From assembly GCF_028747205.1 (NCBI RefSeq), contig NZ_CP112880.1:3348001-3412000 (forward strand): a stretch of DNA of 64,000 nucleotides, in the 5' to 3' direction. Source of the stretch: Streptomyces sp. CA-278952. Its GTDB lineage: Bacteria; Actinomycetota; Actinomycetes; Streptomycetales; Streptomycetaceae. The notes under the pieces are model-generated. The model was not told the DNA's origin. It saw only the letters and a program-made list of their open reading frames with translations, and did no database searches. A program made the translations under genes and the position numbers. Of the stretch, positions 43,160-51,725 are shown piece after piece (the first letter of the stretch is position 1; every line of letters begins with the position of its first letter).

Positions 43160-44692
43160 CTAGTTGGCCGGCGGCGGGGTCAGGACGGGGGTGCCGAAGC
43201 TGCCGTTGCCCTTGCCCGGGTAGGCGAGGATGTTGCCGTTGGCGTGCAGGGCGACGAGGTCGTGCCTCTTGTCGGCGTTGAAGTCCGAGGAGTCGAGCAG
43301 GCGGATGTTCTGCCAGCCGTCACCGGTCTTGACGCCGGCGCTGAAGGTGCCGTTGCCCTTGCCCTCGTAGAGGTTCAGGCTGCCGTTGTCGTGTACGGCG
43401 TAGATGTCGATCCGGCCGTCGCCGGTGAACTCACCGCCGGCGATCAGGCGCATGCCGCCCCATCCGGTACCGGCCTGGACGCCGGGGGCGAAGCCGTTGC
43501 CCTTGCCCGCGTAGAAGAAGAGGGTGCCGTTGGTGTGGAGGGCCATCAGGTCGGCCTTCTTGTCGCCGTTGAAGTCACCGGCGCCGAGCAGGCGGAAGTG
43601 GTTCCATCCGGTGCCGACGATCGAGGACCCGGTGACGCCGCCCGTCCCGTTGCCGGGGTAGAGGTAGAGGCTGCCGCCGGTGTGGGAGCCGAGGATGTCC
43701 GGCTTGCCGTCTCCCGTGAAGTCGGCGGTGCTCAGCATGCGCATCCCGCTCCACCGGCCCGGGCTGACCTTCGCGGGCGCGCCGAATCCGCCCTGGCCGT
43801 CACTGGGGTGGAGGTAGAGGAGATCGTCGTCCGCGTCGACGGCGAGCAGGTCGCCCTTGCCGTCGCCGTTGAAGTCGGTGGACGTCATCAGCAGCGCCCA
43901 CGACCGCTTCACGGTCGTCGCGATCCAGTCGGTCACGTCGTCGGTGCGCGTGGCGAGGGCGTCGGTGCGGGTCTCGGTCTCACCCAGGCAGCCGCCCTGG
44001 AAGGAGCGGGTGGCGATGCCCCGGAGCTCGACGCCGCCGGCGGTCTCGCTCAGCAGCGGGGCCCCGGTGTCCCCCTTGCACAGCGCGTCGTTCGCGGTGG
44101 CGCCGGACACGGACAGCTCGGTGGCGGAGACCGAACCCACCGTCATCGATGCCGCGTGGGCCGTGCCCGGCACCCACTCCGTCTTGGTGCGGCCGAAGCC
44201 GACCGCCCGCAGGGTGTCGCCCTGGCCCACGGGAGAGGCGCTCACCGTGAAGGGCGTGCTGCCGGTGGCGGGCTCGGCGAGACGGGCCATGACCAGGTCG
44301 CGTCCGGCGGAGGGAATCAACTCGACGACTTCGGAGACGTGTCCGCCGGTGCCCGACAGCGAGCTGCGGCCGATGGTCGCCGTGGTCTTCAGCGCGGGCT
44401 TGCCCGCGGGGATCTCCACCGATCCGCCGGGGGCGGCGGCGAAGCAGCTTGCCGCGGTCAGTACCCACTGGCGGTCGACCAGCGCGCCGGAGCAGGAGCG
44501 GGCGGTTTCGCGGTCACCGATGTGGAGGCGCGCGGTGGATGCCTGAAGAGCAGCGGGGGCCGCGGAACCGGCGACGGCCACGGCCTGCGTGCCGGTGAAG
44601 GCGGCAGAGCTCGCGGTGGCTGCCAGAACCGTTCCGAGTATGGCGAGGCGGGTGCTTGTGCGTGTACGTCTGCGGGGCACGGGCGGGATCAT
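43160..44692 (-). CDS. Secreted trypsin-fold protein with FG-GAP repeats; catalytic triad degenerate
   Basis: A 510-residue exported protein. The signal peptide (RRRTRTSTRLAILGTVLAAT) leads to a trypsin-like domain (about 50-255) with disulfide-type Cys pairs, Asp 132 (AGRDLVMARLAE), and CKGDTGAPLL. The His of the triad is Ser (WVLTAASCFA, S82) and the nucleophile is Thr 209 in GDTGAP instead of GDSGGP, so protease activity is doubtful. Residues about 265-505 contain five FG-GAP/VCBS repeats (DFNGDGKGDLLAVD, DFTGDGKPDILG, DFNGDKKADLMALH) with Ca-binding Asp residues, forming a propeller. ATG 44692. A binding or decoy role is inferred. Confidence 0.88.
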   Translation of the reverse strand: MIPPVPRRRTRTSTRLAILGTVLAATASSAAFTGTQAVAVAGSAAPAALQASTARLHIGDRETARSCSGALVDRQWVLTAASCFAAAPGGSVEIPAGKPALKTTATIGRSSLSGTGGHVSEVVELIPSAGRDLVMARLAEPATGSTPFTVSASPVGQGDTLRAVGFGRTKTEWVPGTAHAASMTVGSVSATELSVSGATANDALCKGDTGAPLLSETAGGVELRGIATRSFQGGCLGETETRTDALATRTDDVTDWIATTVKRSWALLMTSTDFNGDGKGDLLAVDADDDLLYLHPSDGQGGFGAPAKVSPGRWSGMRMLSTADFTGDGKPDILGSHTGGSLYLYPGNGTGGVTGSSIVGTGWNHFRLLGAGDFNGDKKADLMALHTNGTLFFYAGKGNGFAPGVQAGTGWGGMRLIAGGEFTGDGRIDIYAVHDNGSLNLYEGKGNGTFSAGVKTGDGWQNIRLLDSSDFNADKRHDLVALHANGNILAYPGKGNGSFGTPVLTPPPAN

Positions 44693-45091
44693 CCTTGCTG
44701 TAGTACGAAGGACGACGGGGAGGGAGCGTCGTCCGCTGCGGCTGGTGCGACGAGCTGCTCGGTGCCCGACCCGCCCGACGTCCCTCCCGTCGTCATACGG
44801 ATCGACGCGTCGGCGTGATCCCGCCGAAAGAAATCCACCCCCTGGCCCGGGCATTGCCGATCATCGAATGAAATCAGCCGCTGGGAGATCCGAACAAGTG
44901 AAAGCCGACGAGTAAAGCATGGCAAAAACCGCTTCGCGGACGTGAGTTGTGTCACTCGCGCAAAGCTTGTAGAAATTCTGCACAGAATTCCGACCTGAGC
45001 GCTGCCGTCCGGCCGTCCGGCTGTCCGGCTGTCCGGCTGTCCGACCCTCCCGGTCAATCGGCCATCCGGCTATCCGGCTATTCCGGAAATC
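44693..45091. repeat. Intergenic region with 8-bp tandem repeat
   Basis: 399 bp between two leftward genes without a supported gene. Five 8-bp units, CCGTCCGG/CTGTCCGG, run at 45005-45044, and CTATCCGG units follow to about 45086. A lower-GC stretch at 44830-44990 (AAGAAATCC, GAATGAAATC, TTGTAGAAATTC) is the likely promoter zone of the FG-GAP gene. Confidence 0.6.
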
Positions 45092-45535
45092 TCAGTCGTC
45101 CTGGCACTGAGTGGTGGACAGCACCAGGGAGACAGGCTCCGTCTGCTGGTTGGAGGCGGAGACACGGGTGGTCTGGCGGCTGAGGCGCAGCCCCATGGCC
45201 GTGAGGGCGTCCGTGTCGTAGAGCGCGCACAGGAGCGCCGCCGCGGCGGGCAGCGACAGCGGGGTGGCCGGATTGTGCCCGAGCAGGGCGGCCGTGTCCG
45301 GGTCGTTGAGGGCGGCCTGGCCGGCGTGGGCGAGTACCTGGCGGGGGTCGTCGACGACGAGCTCGTCGATCTGGATCCGCTGGGCACGGACGCGCAGGTC
45401 GAGCGGGCGGGCCGGGGTGGGACTCGGGATCCCCACGACGGACCGGAGCTTCGGGTGGGACGGGCGGTTCAGGTGGGACGGGTGGTTCAGGTGGTTCAGG
45501 TCGGTCAGGTCGGTCAGGTCAGTCATGTTGTTCAT
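45092..45535 (-). CDS. Hypothetical protein with repetitive N-terminus
   Basis: A 147-residue protein of unknown family. Residues 4-28 are a degenerate repeat (TDLTDLTDLNHLNHPSHLNR) encoded by 9-15-bp DNA repeats (GGTCGGTCA, GGTGGTTCA). The remainder (RPLDLRVRAQRIQIDELVVD, DPRQVLAHAGQAALNDPDTA, LLGHNPATPLSLPAAAALLC) looks like a folded helical domain. ATG 45535 or 45526. It is divergent from the XRE gene at 45880, as small partner genes of XRE regulators often are. Confidence 0.6.
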   Translation of the reverse strand: MNNMTDLTDLTDLNHLNHPSHLNRPSHPKLRSVVGIPSPTPARPLDLRVRAQRIQIDELVVDDPRQVLAHAGQAALNDPDTAALLGHNPATPLSLPAAAALLCALYDTDALTAMGLRLSRQTTRVSASNQQTEPVSLVLSTTQCQDD

Positions 45536-45879
45536 GCGGTGGGCTCCAGAGAACGGGCCGCCGGAACGACGGTGCGCGGAACGGCAGTGCACGGAACGGC
45601 TGGGGCGGGCGGCGGGGCTGGGGCGGGAGCTGCTGGGGCCGAGGACGGGGGCTGGCTGCGTACGGTGTTGGCGGTGGGGGCAAGATCGGTCCGGTCTCAC
45701 CGAGTTGGCGTGTGGTCGAGTCGGACATGCTTACCTTGAGAGCGCCGTGCGACCGTCGCAAGATGCGCTGTGTGCACTGTGCGCAGACTGCGCGGAATGT
45801 CGGGTAGATCGAGCCGAAACGGGACCGGAGCGGTACGGCAGCGGGATCGGGACGGGACCGGAACGGGGAGGGGGAAGCC
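45536..45879. other. Divergent intergenic region
   Basis: 344 bp with no supported gene. It contains direct repeats around CGGAACGGCAGTGCACGGAACGGC-like units (about 45575-45602) and GGGACCGGA units close to the XRE start, plus GTGTGCACTGTGCGCAGACTGCGC (about 45770), a dyad-like stretch that may be an operator. Confidence 0.4.
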
Positions 45880-46749
45880 GTGGCGCGCGAGAGGTCGGGG
45901 CGGACGGCGCGGCATCTGGTTCTCGTGGCCCGCCTGCGGCGACTGCGTGAAGGCGCCGGTCTCTCCGTCCCCCAGGCCGCCACGCAGCTGGGGTGGCATC
46001 CCACGACGCTGCGGCGGCTGGAACAGGCGCAGACCTCCCTCGACGTGGGGCAGGTGTCCGCCCTGCTCGCCGCCTATGGGGCGGGTGCGGCGGAGGCCGA
46101 CGACATCATGGGGCGGCTCAACGCGGCCAACATGCCCGGCTGGTGGCATCCGTGGCGCGATGCGATGGCACCCTGGCTGATGGACCTGATGAGCGTGGAG
46201 TCGGCGGCCGGCGTCGTACGCACCTGGGACCCGGCGCTGGTTCCGCTGCTGCTGCGGACCCCGGCCTACGCGATGGCCGTGGACGAGATCAGGTGCCCCG
46301 ACCGGGACGCGGCCGGGCGCCGGCGCCGGGCGGACTTTCTGGTCGAGCGTCAGAAACGGCTCCAGGAACAGCAGACCCGGCTCTGGGCCGTGCTCCCCGT
46401 CACCGCGCTGCGCGTCCGGGTGGGCGGCGACGACGTGATGCGTGAGCAGCTCAGGAGCATCCAACGGCTGGCGGAGCGGGGCGATGTGACGGTACAGCTG
46501 CATCCGGAGTACGCGCCGCCGCACCCGCTGACCGGCGTCCCGGCGCTGACCCTCTACCGGGTGGAGATCCGGGAGATCGCCGACCATGTGGTGCGGGAGG
46601 GCGGACTCCCCGGCACGGCGGAGGTGTGGGACAGCCCCCACCCCGTGCAGACGTATCAGGGAATGCTGGACGTGTCGTGCGTGATGGCGATGCGGCCGGC
46701 CCGAACAGGAGAGGTGTTACAGGATGAGTACGACCGGAAATGGGCCTGA
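45880..46749 (+). CDS. XRE-family regulator with DUF5753-type domain
   Basis: A 289-residue XRE regulator. The HTH (LVLVARLRRLREGAGLSVPQ, AATQLGWHPTTLRRLEQAQT) is at about residues 15-65. The remainder follows the DUF5753 pattern (VRTWDPALVPLLLRTPAYAM, GDDVMREQLRSIQRLAERGD). GTG 45880 follows GGGGAGGGGG. Its last 26 bp overlap the DUF574 methyltransferase gene, so the two are translationally linked. A DUF397 gene is absent here. Confidence 0.88.
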   Translation: MARERSGRTARHLVLVARLRRLREGAGLSVPQAATQLGWHPTTLRRLEQAQTSLDVGQVSALLAAYGAGAAEADDIMGRLNAANMPGWWHPWRDAMAPWLMDLMSVESAAGVVRTWDPALVPLLLRTPAYAMAVDEIRCPDRDAAGRRRRADFLVERQKRLQEQQTRLWAVLPVTALRVRVGGDDVMREQLRSIQRLAERGDVTVQLHPEYAPPHPLTGVPALTLYRVEIREIADHVVREGGLPGTAEVWDSPHPVQTYQGMLDVSCVMAMRPARTGEVLQDEYDRKWA

Positions 46750-47530
46750 ACTGCCCGCGCAGATCGATACGAGCGTCGCGCACTCCGCACGTGTCTGGAA
46801 CTACTGGCTCGGCGGCAAGGACAACTTCCCGGCGGACCGGTCGGCGGGCGACGCCTACCGTGAGAAGTACCCGCTGATCGAGACGTTCGCGAAGGAGTCG
46901 CGGGACTTCCTCCGCCGTACGGTCACCCACCTCGCCCGGGACGCCGGAATCCGCCAGTTCCTCGACGTGGGCGCCGGGTTGCCCACCGCGAACAACACGC
47001 ACGAGGTCGCCCAGCGGATAGCCCCGGACTCCCGGATCGTCTACGTCGACCACGACCCCCTGGTGCTCCTGCACGTCCACGCGCTGCTGACCAGCACCCC
47101 CGAGGGCGCCACCGCCTACGTCGAGGCGGACATGCGCGACACCGAGACCGTGCTCACCGGGGCGGCCAAGACCCTGGACCTGACACAGCCCGTCGCCCTC
47201 GTGATCAGTGACGTCCTCGGGCACATCGTGGACTGGGACGACGCCCTGTCCCTGGTGCGGCGGCTGGTGGACCGCCTGCCCTCCGGCAGCTACCTCTCGC
47301 TCAGCCACTCCACCGCCTCGGACGACGCCCACCGGGCTGTCCAGGACGAGTACAACGCGAGCGGCGCGATCCCGTACATCTTCCGGGAGCCGGAGACCAC
47401 GATCGCGTTCTTCGAAGGGCTGGAGATGGTGGAGCCGGGCATGGTGTCCTGGCCCAACTGGCGGCCCGACGCGAACACCGGCACCACCACGGCCCGGGCC
47501 GGGTGGGGCGCGGTCGCCCGCATTCCCTGA
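46724..47530 (+). CDS. DUF574 S-adenosyl-methionine methyltransferase
   Basis: A 268-residue SAM_MT (DUF574) protein: IDTSVAHSARVWNYWLGGKD, NFPADRSAGD, FLDVGAGLPTANNTHEVAQR, IVYVDHDPLVLLHVHALLTS, FFEGLEMVEPGMVSWPNW. It is paralogous to the gene at 35310-36095. The ATG at 46724 lies inside the 3' end of the XRE gene with GGAGAGG upstream. An XRE-DUF574 operon suggests the methyltransferase acts with, or on, the regulator's pathway (inference). Confidence 0.93.
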   Translation: MSTTGNGPELPAQIDTSVAHSARVWNYWLGGKDNFPADRSAGDAYREKYPLIETFAKESRDFLRRTVTHLARDAGIRQFLDVGAGLPTANNTHEVAQRIAPDSRIVYVDHDPLVLLHVHALLTSTPEGATAYVEADMRDTETVLTGAAKTLDLTQPVALVISDVLGHIVDWDDALSLVRRLVDRLPSGSYLSLSHSTASDDAHRAVQDEYNASGAIPYIFREPETTIAFFEGLEMVEPGMVSWPNWRPDANTGTTTARAGWGAVARIP

Positions 47531-47548
47531 CCCACGTCCGCAACTGCC

Positions 47549-47580
47549 GCGCCGCGCGCGGAACTTCCCGCGCGCGGCGC
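47549..47580 (+). terminator. GC-rich hairpin terminator
   Basis: A 13-bp perfect stem (47549-47561 GCGCCGCGCGCGG with 47568-47580) and an AACTTC loop, 18 bp after the DUF574 gene stop. Confidence 0.7.
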
Positions 47581-47605
47581 GCGCACGGCCCGCAGAGGCT
47601 CGCCC

Positions 47606-49153
47606 ATGAGCAGCACAGGCACGACCGGCCACGGGGCCACCGGCCCGCGGGATGCCCGGCACGAGCGGGAGGCTGCGGCCAGGCACGAGTGGGAGGCTGC
47701 GGCCCGGCTGCTGCGGGCAGCGACGCGCTCCGGTGCGCACCTGATCGCCGAGGCCGCGTCCCTGGTCCAGGGGTGGGCGGTACTGGCCGACCCCATCGCC
47801 GGGGCCGTCTACAGCACCCCCGCAGCCGCTGCGGCCGACGGCGTGCACGCGGCCGCCGCGCCACTGGAACACCCGCACTGCACGCAGCACCCGGCGGCCG
47901 GAGCCGTCCTCGTCCTGGCCCCGGCGCCCACCGTGCCCCCGGGGCACGCCTGCCACGTCGCCACGACCACCGCGGCCCTCCTGGAGGTGCGCGGCCAGCG
48001 GGCGGCGGAGCTGCGGGGCGAACAGATGCGGCTGCACACCACCCTCATCCGGCTGCTACTCGCGGGCCACACCGCCGCCGTCACCGAGACCCTCGGCGGG
48101 AACAGGCTCACGCATGTCACGGTCTACCGGCTCTCGGGCCCCGACCTGCCCACCGCCCACGAGGTGCTCTGGCGGGCCGTGCGCCCTTCCCTCGCCCCGC
48201 ACGCCGACGCCTGCACCCTGATCGGCCGGCCGGACGGCGAGCTGGTCGTCGCCGAGCTCCACCACGGCGGCGACGACGGGCGGATCCTGCGCCTGGTCTC
48301 CCGGCTGTGTGAGCGGCACCACCTGCTCGCGGGCATGGCCGGGCCCCTGCCCCTGGCCGAGACGCCCACCGCCCACAGCGACGCCGCCGCCGCCCGGCAC
48401 AGTGCCACCCCCGACTCCCGCATCGTCCCCGCCGACGCCGTGGGCACCTCCCGGCTCGCCCCCCTCCTGCCCGCCGCCCCGTACGCCCGCTGGGCGGCGT
48501 CCGTGCTGCGCCCGCTGTCCCCGGCCCACCAGCACCTGCTCCTGGTCTGGCTCCGCGCCGGCAGCAAGCCCCGCGCCGCCGCCGCGCTGGGCCTGTCCGC
48601 CGGCACGGTCCGGGCCCGGATACGCGACCTGTCCCGGCTGCTCGGCGCGGACCTGGAGGACGCCACCGTGCAGGCGCATCTGCTGCTCGCCCTCCGCGCC
48701 CCAGCCCCCGCCCCCGACCTGGACCTCGCCGACGCCGGGGCCGGAGCCGACGCCGATGCCGGCATCCGCCTCAGCAGCAGCCGTAACCGCAGCAGCGGCG
48801 GCCGTCCGGCCGGTCCCGCCCGGCTGGAGGCGCTGCCGGACGAACTCCTGGACACCGAGGCGGCCCGGAGCTGGGCCGCCGGCCTGGTCGGCGGTCTGGA
48901 GCCGCACCTGCGGATCGCCCTGGCCTGCTGGCTGCGCCACCACGCCCGAACCGCCCCCGCCGCCGCCGAACTGCACGTCCACCGCACCACCCTGGCCGGC
49001 TGGCTCACCCGGTGCGCCGACCACCTCGCGCGCAACCTCGCCGACGCCACCGTGCGCGCCGAGGTCCACCTCGCGCTGAAGGCCACCCGGAACGGTCCCG
49101 ACGACCCGACGGCGCTCCCCCGGCGCGGCGGCCGCACCTACCGCCGCCTGTGA
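47606..49153 (+). CDS. PucR-like regulator with two C-terminal helix-turn-helix modules
   Basis: A 515-residue cytoplasmic protein. The N-terminal half is a GAF/CdaR-like sensory region (GWAVLADPIAGAVYSTPAAA, HVTVYRLSG, VVAELHHGGDDGRILRLV). Two PucR-type HTH_30 units follow: HLLLVWLRAGSKPRAAAALG, LSAGTVRARI (about 310-360) and LRIALACWLRHHARTAPAAA, ELHVHRTTLAGWL (about 425-480). An Ala/Asp-rich linker separates them. ATG 47606 starts 25 bp after a terminator hairpin. Effector and targets are unknown; tandem HTH units are unusual. Confidence 0.82.
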   Translation: MSSTGTTGHGATGPRDARHEREAAARHEWEAAARLLRAATRSGAHLIAEAASLVQGWAVLADPIAGAVYSTPAAAAADGVHAAAAPLEHPHCTQHPAAGAVLVLAPAPTVPPGHACHVATTTAALLEVRGQRAAELRGEQMRLHTTLIRLLLAGHTAAVTETLGGNRLTHVTVYRLSGPDLPTAHEVLWRAVRPSLAPHADACTLIGRPDGELVVAELHHGGDDGRILRLVSRLCERHHLLAGMAGPLPLAETPTAHSDAAAARHSATPDSRIVPADAVGTSRLAPLLPAAPYARWAASVLRPLSPAHQHLLLVWLRAGSKPRAAAALGLSAGTVRARIRDLSRLLGADLEDATVQAHLLLALRAPAPAPDLDLADAGAGADADAGIRLSSSRNRSSGGRPAGPARLEALPDELLDTEAARSWAAGLVGGLEPHLRIALACWLRHHARTAPAAAELHVHRTTLAGWLTRCADHLARNLADATVRAEVHLALKATRNGPDDPTALPRRGGRTYRRL

Positions 49154-49189
49154 CGGACGTCGAGCGGGTGGCCGGTTGCACGACAGGGC

Positions 49190-49990
49190 CTAGCGGGCGG
49201 CGGCCAGGCCACCGATCAGGCGGCCCAGCTCCGCCGGTGCCTGGAGGTGTGCCATGTGCCCCTGGCCGGGCAGCTCATGGACCCCGGCGTGGGGAACGCG
49301 CCGCGCGACGTCGTCGAACGACGTGCCGTACGGGGCCCTTCCGCGGCTGGTCCCGCCGACGATCAGGTCGACGCGGTCCGCCCGCCGGGCGAGGGCCTCC
49401 GGCGCGGGCTCCCCGTACAGCGCGGCCAGCTCGGCGTACAGCGGCCCGGCGAGCCGGCACAGGGCCGCCCACACCTCGGGGTCGGCGCGCAGGGCGTCGA
49501 CGGCCGCCCCGTCGAGGCCGGCGAGGCGCCGGTGCACGATCTCCACCGCCCCGCCCGGGTCCGCCGCCTCCTGTGCGGCCTTCAGTCCCGGCAGCACGTC
49601 CAGGCCGAACGGGCGCATCACCGGCTCGTAGGCGATCACCTGGCGCAGGGGCCGTTCGTCGGCGGCCACCAGGGCGATCAGCCCGCCGTAACTCCAGCCG
49701 AAGAGCGCTTGGGCGCCGCCCAGTCCGTCCAGCACCACGCCGAGGTCGGCCACCTCGGTCCGCAGGGAGTACGCGCTGGTCATCGGCCCCGAAGGCGCGC
49801 GGCCCCGTCGGTTGACGACCGCCACCGACGGCCAGGCGTCCACGGCGGTCGCGACCGTACGCCAGCCGTAGGCATCGCTCATCGCCCCGGGGACGACGAC
49901 GAGGCCCGGCGCGTCCGGCTCCCCGTACACGTCGACCGTGACCCAGCTGCCGCCGGCCACCGAGAACCTTTTCCGAATCGATTGCTCCAT
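49190..49990 (-). CDS. Alpha/beta hydrolase
   Basis: A 266-residue alpha/beta hydrolase: oxyanion strand LVVVPGAMSDAYGW, nucleophile elbow LFGWSYGGLIALVA (Ser in GWSYG), VDLIVGGTSRGRA and the catalytic His in ELPGQGHMAHLQ. Substrate unknown; haloperoxidase/esterase-like by family. ATG 49990 overlaps an operator-like dyad. It is divergent from a TetR gene that likely represses it. Confidence 0.9.
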   Translation of the reverse strand: MEQSIRKRFSVAGGSWVTVDVYGEPDAPGLVVVPGAMSDAYGWRTVATAVDAWPSVAVVNRRGRAPSGPMTSAYSLRTEVADLGVVLDGLGGAQALFGWSYGGLIALVAADERPLRQVIAYEPVMRPFGLDVLPGLKAAQEAADPGGAVEIVHRRLAGLDGAAVDALRADPEVWAALCRLAGPLYAELAALYGEPAPEALARRADRVDLIVGGTSRGRAPYGTSFDDVARRVPHAGVHELPGQGHMAHLQAPAELGRLIGGLAAAR

Positions 49991-50003
49991 AAATTCATTA
50001 TGG
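49987..50003. promoter_or_regulatory. Operator-like dyad CCATAA-ATTCA-TTATGG
   Basis: Perfect 6-bp arms with a 5-nt spacer in an AT-rich island between divergent genes. The left arm overlaps the hydrolase start codon. It is probably the TetR binding site. Confidence 0.6.
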
Positions 50004-50026
50004 TGCGATCGCTCTACAATGCAAGG

Positions 50027-50644
50027 GTGCCCCAGCCGAAACGTGGACGCCCACGAGCCTTCGACCGCGACCGCGCCCTCCTGGACGCCGCCCGCCTCTT
50101 CTGGCGACGCGGATACTCGGGGACCTCGACCCGCGACCTGACCGCACTGCTCGGGCTCTCCACCTCCAGCCTCTACGGCACCTTCGGCAGCAAGGCCGGC
50201 CTGTTCGAGGAAGCGGTACGGACCTACGCGGAGCGCTACCGCGAGATCTACCAACAGGCCCTCGCTACAACGGACTTCCGGGCCGCCGTCGAACGCGTCC
50301 TCGTCGACTCCGTCCACGAGTTCACCCGGCCCGACGACGAACACCCCGGCTGCCTGCTCAGCAGCGCCGCCATGGCCGACAGCACCGGCACACTCGACAC
50401 CAGCGCCTACTTCGCCGAACTCCAGCACTCCAACGAGCGGGCCCTGAAAGCCCGCGTCGAACGCGCCGTCCAGGAAGGGGAACTCCCCGCCGACACGGAC
50501 GCGGAGGCCCTGACAGGACTCATCCAGTCCCTCTGGCACGGACTGTCGGCGCGGGCCAACCTCGGTACGGACCGCGAGAGTCTCCTCGCGACGGCACGGC
50601 TCGCCCACGAGCTGATCTGCGGGCGCCGGGGGCCGGCCGCGTGA
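50027..50644 (+). CDS. TetR family regulator
   Basis: A 205-residue TetR protein: KRGRPRAFDRDRALLDAARL, FWRRGYSGTSTRDLTALLGL, STSSLYGTFGSKAGLFEEAV, with a TetR_C_16/YvdT-like ligand domain containing HPGCLLSSAA. GTG 50027 is the conventional start; the in-frame ATG at 50000, which sits in the operator-like dyad, would give a leaderless-type longer form. It is divergent from the alpha/beta hydrolase gene. Confidence 0.9.
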   Translation: MPQPKRGRPRAFDRDRALLDAARLFWRRGYSGTSTRDLTALLGLSTSSLYGTFGSKAGLFEEAVRTYAERYREIYQQALATTDFRAAVERVLVDSVHEFTRPDDEHPGCLLSSAAMADSTGTLDTSAYFAELQHSNERALKARVERAVQEGELPADTDAEALTGLIQSLWHGLSARANLGTDRESLLATARLAHELICGRRGPAA

Positions 50645-50799
50645 CCCGCGCGGCGGCCGGCCCGGACGGGGGAGGTCGCACCACACCGCGACGCCCCCGG
50701 GCGAACGGTCCGCCCGCAGCTCAGCGCAGGCGCAAGAGCGTCGCCCGCGTGTCCGGAAAGGCCATTGACGTACGCGTACGGGTCACGAAGGATCACCGC

Positions 50800-51612
50800 G
50801 TGACGAACACCGAACAGCCCCCGCCCGCCTCCGGACCGGGCCGCCCCATCGCCCTCATCACCGGCGTCGGCCGCAGCATCGGCATCGGCGCGGGCATCGC
50901 GCGGCGGCTGGCGGCCACCGGCTGGGACATCGCCTTCACCTACTGGACGCCGTACGACCGCCGCATGGACTGGGGCGCCGAGCCCGGGGCCGCCGCGTCC
51001 ATCGAGAAGGAGCTGGCGGAGGCAGGGGCCCGTACGGCGGCGATCGAGGCGGACCTGACCGACCCCGACGCGCCGACCCGCATCTTCGACGAGGCGGAAC
51101 AGAGCCTCGGCGGGCCGGTGACCGCACTCGTCCTCTCGCACGCGGAGTCGGTGGACTCGGGGCTGCTGGACACCACCGTGGAGGCGTTCGACCGGCACTT
51201 CGCGGTGAACTCCCGGGCCAGTTGGCTGCTGATCCGCGAGTACGGGCTCCGCTTCCGCAGCACGCCCGGCACCGTCCCCGGCACCCCGACGGGCAGGATC
51301 GTCGCGCTCACCAGCGACCACACCGTGGGCAACCTCCCCTACGGGGCCAGCAAGGGGGCCCTGGACCGCATCACGCTGGCCGCCGCGCACGAGCTGGGCC
51401 ACCTCGGGGTGACCGCGAACGTCGTCAACCCCGGCCCGGTGGACACCGGCTGGATGAACGACGAGTTGCGCGAGACCCTGGCGCGGGGCACCCCGCTCGG
51501 CCGTCTCGGCACCCCGCTGGACACCGCCCACCTGGTGGGGTTCCTGTGCTCCCCCGAAGGCCAGTGGGTCAACGGCCAGTTGCTGAAGAGCAACGGCGGC
51601 GCGGCGTCCTAG
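50800..51612 (+). CDS. Short-chain dehydrogenase/reductase
   Basis: A 270-residue SDR with an NAD(P)-binding TGVGRSIGIGAGIA (Gly pattern of divergent/enoyl-type SDRs), strand RIVALTSDH and catalytic YGASKGALD (Tyr-x-x-x-Lys), then NPGPVDTGW. Resembles 3-oxoacyl-ACP-reductase-like SDRs. GTG 50800 follows AAGGA; a GTG at 50641 overlapping the TetR stop would add a low-quality Arg/Pro-rich leader and is not favoured. Confidence 0.9.
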   Translation: MTNTEQPPPASGPGRPIALITGVGRSIGIGAGIARRLAATGWDIAFTYWTPYDRRMDWGAEPGAAASIEKELAEAGARTAAIEADLTDPDAPTRIFDEAEQSLGGPVTALVLSHAESVDSGLLDTTVEAFDRHFAVNSRASWLLIREYGLRFRSTPGTVPGTPTGRIVALTSDHTVGNLPYGASKGALDRITLAAAHELGHLGVTANVVNPGPVDTGWMNDELRETLARGTPLGRLGTPLDTAHLVGFLCSPEGQWVNGQLLKSNGGAAS

Positions 51613-51725
51613 GCTCCCCTCCGTACCGCCGATCGCCCGGGCGCGAACCGGCACCTCGCGCCAGCGCGTCCGAGCAGGACGTAACGTCTAATCTGGCGTG
51701 GTCCATGTAGTGCACAGGGGGTCGT

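Noticed and set aside
43148..44818. 556-codon rightward frame
   Set aside because: Antisense shadow of the FG-GAP protein; regular Val/Gly/Asp pattern comes from the repeats on the other strand.
50641..50799. Upstream GTG start for the SDR overlapping the TetR stop
   Set aside because: The additional 53 residues are Arg/Pro-rich and unlike SDR N-termini, whereas GTG 50800 has a well-placed AAGGA.
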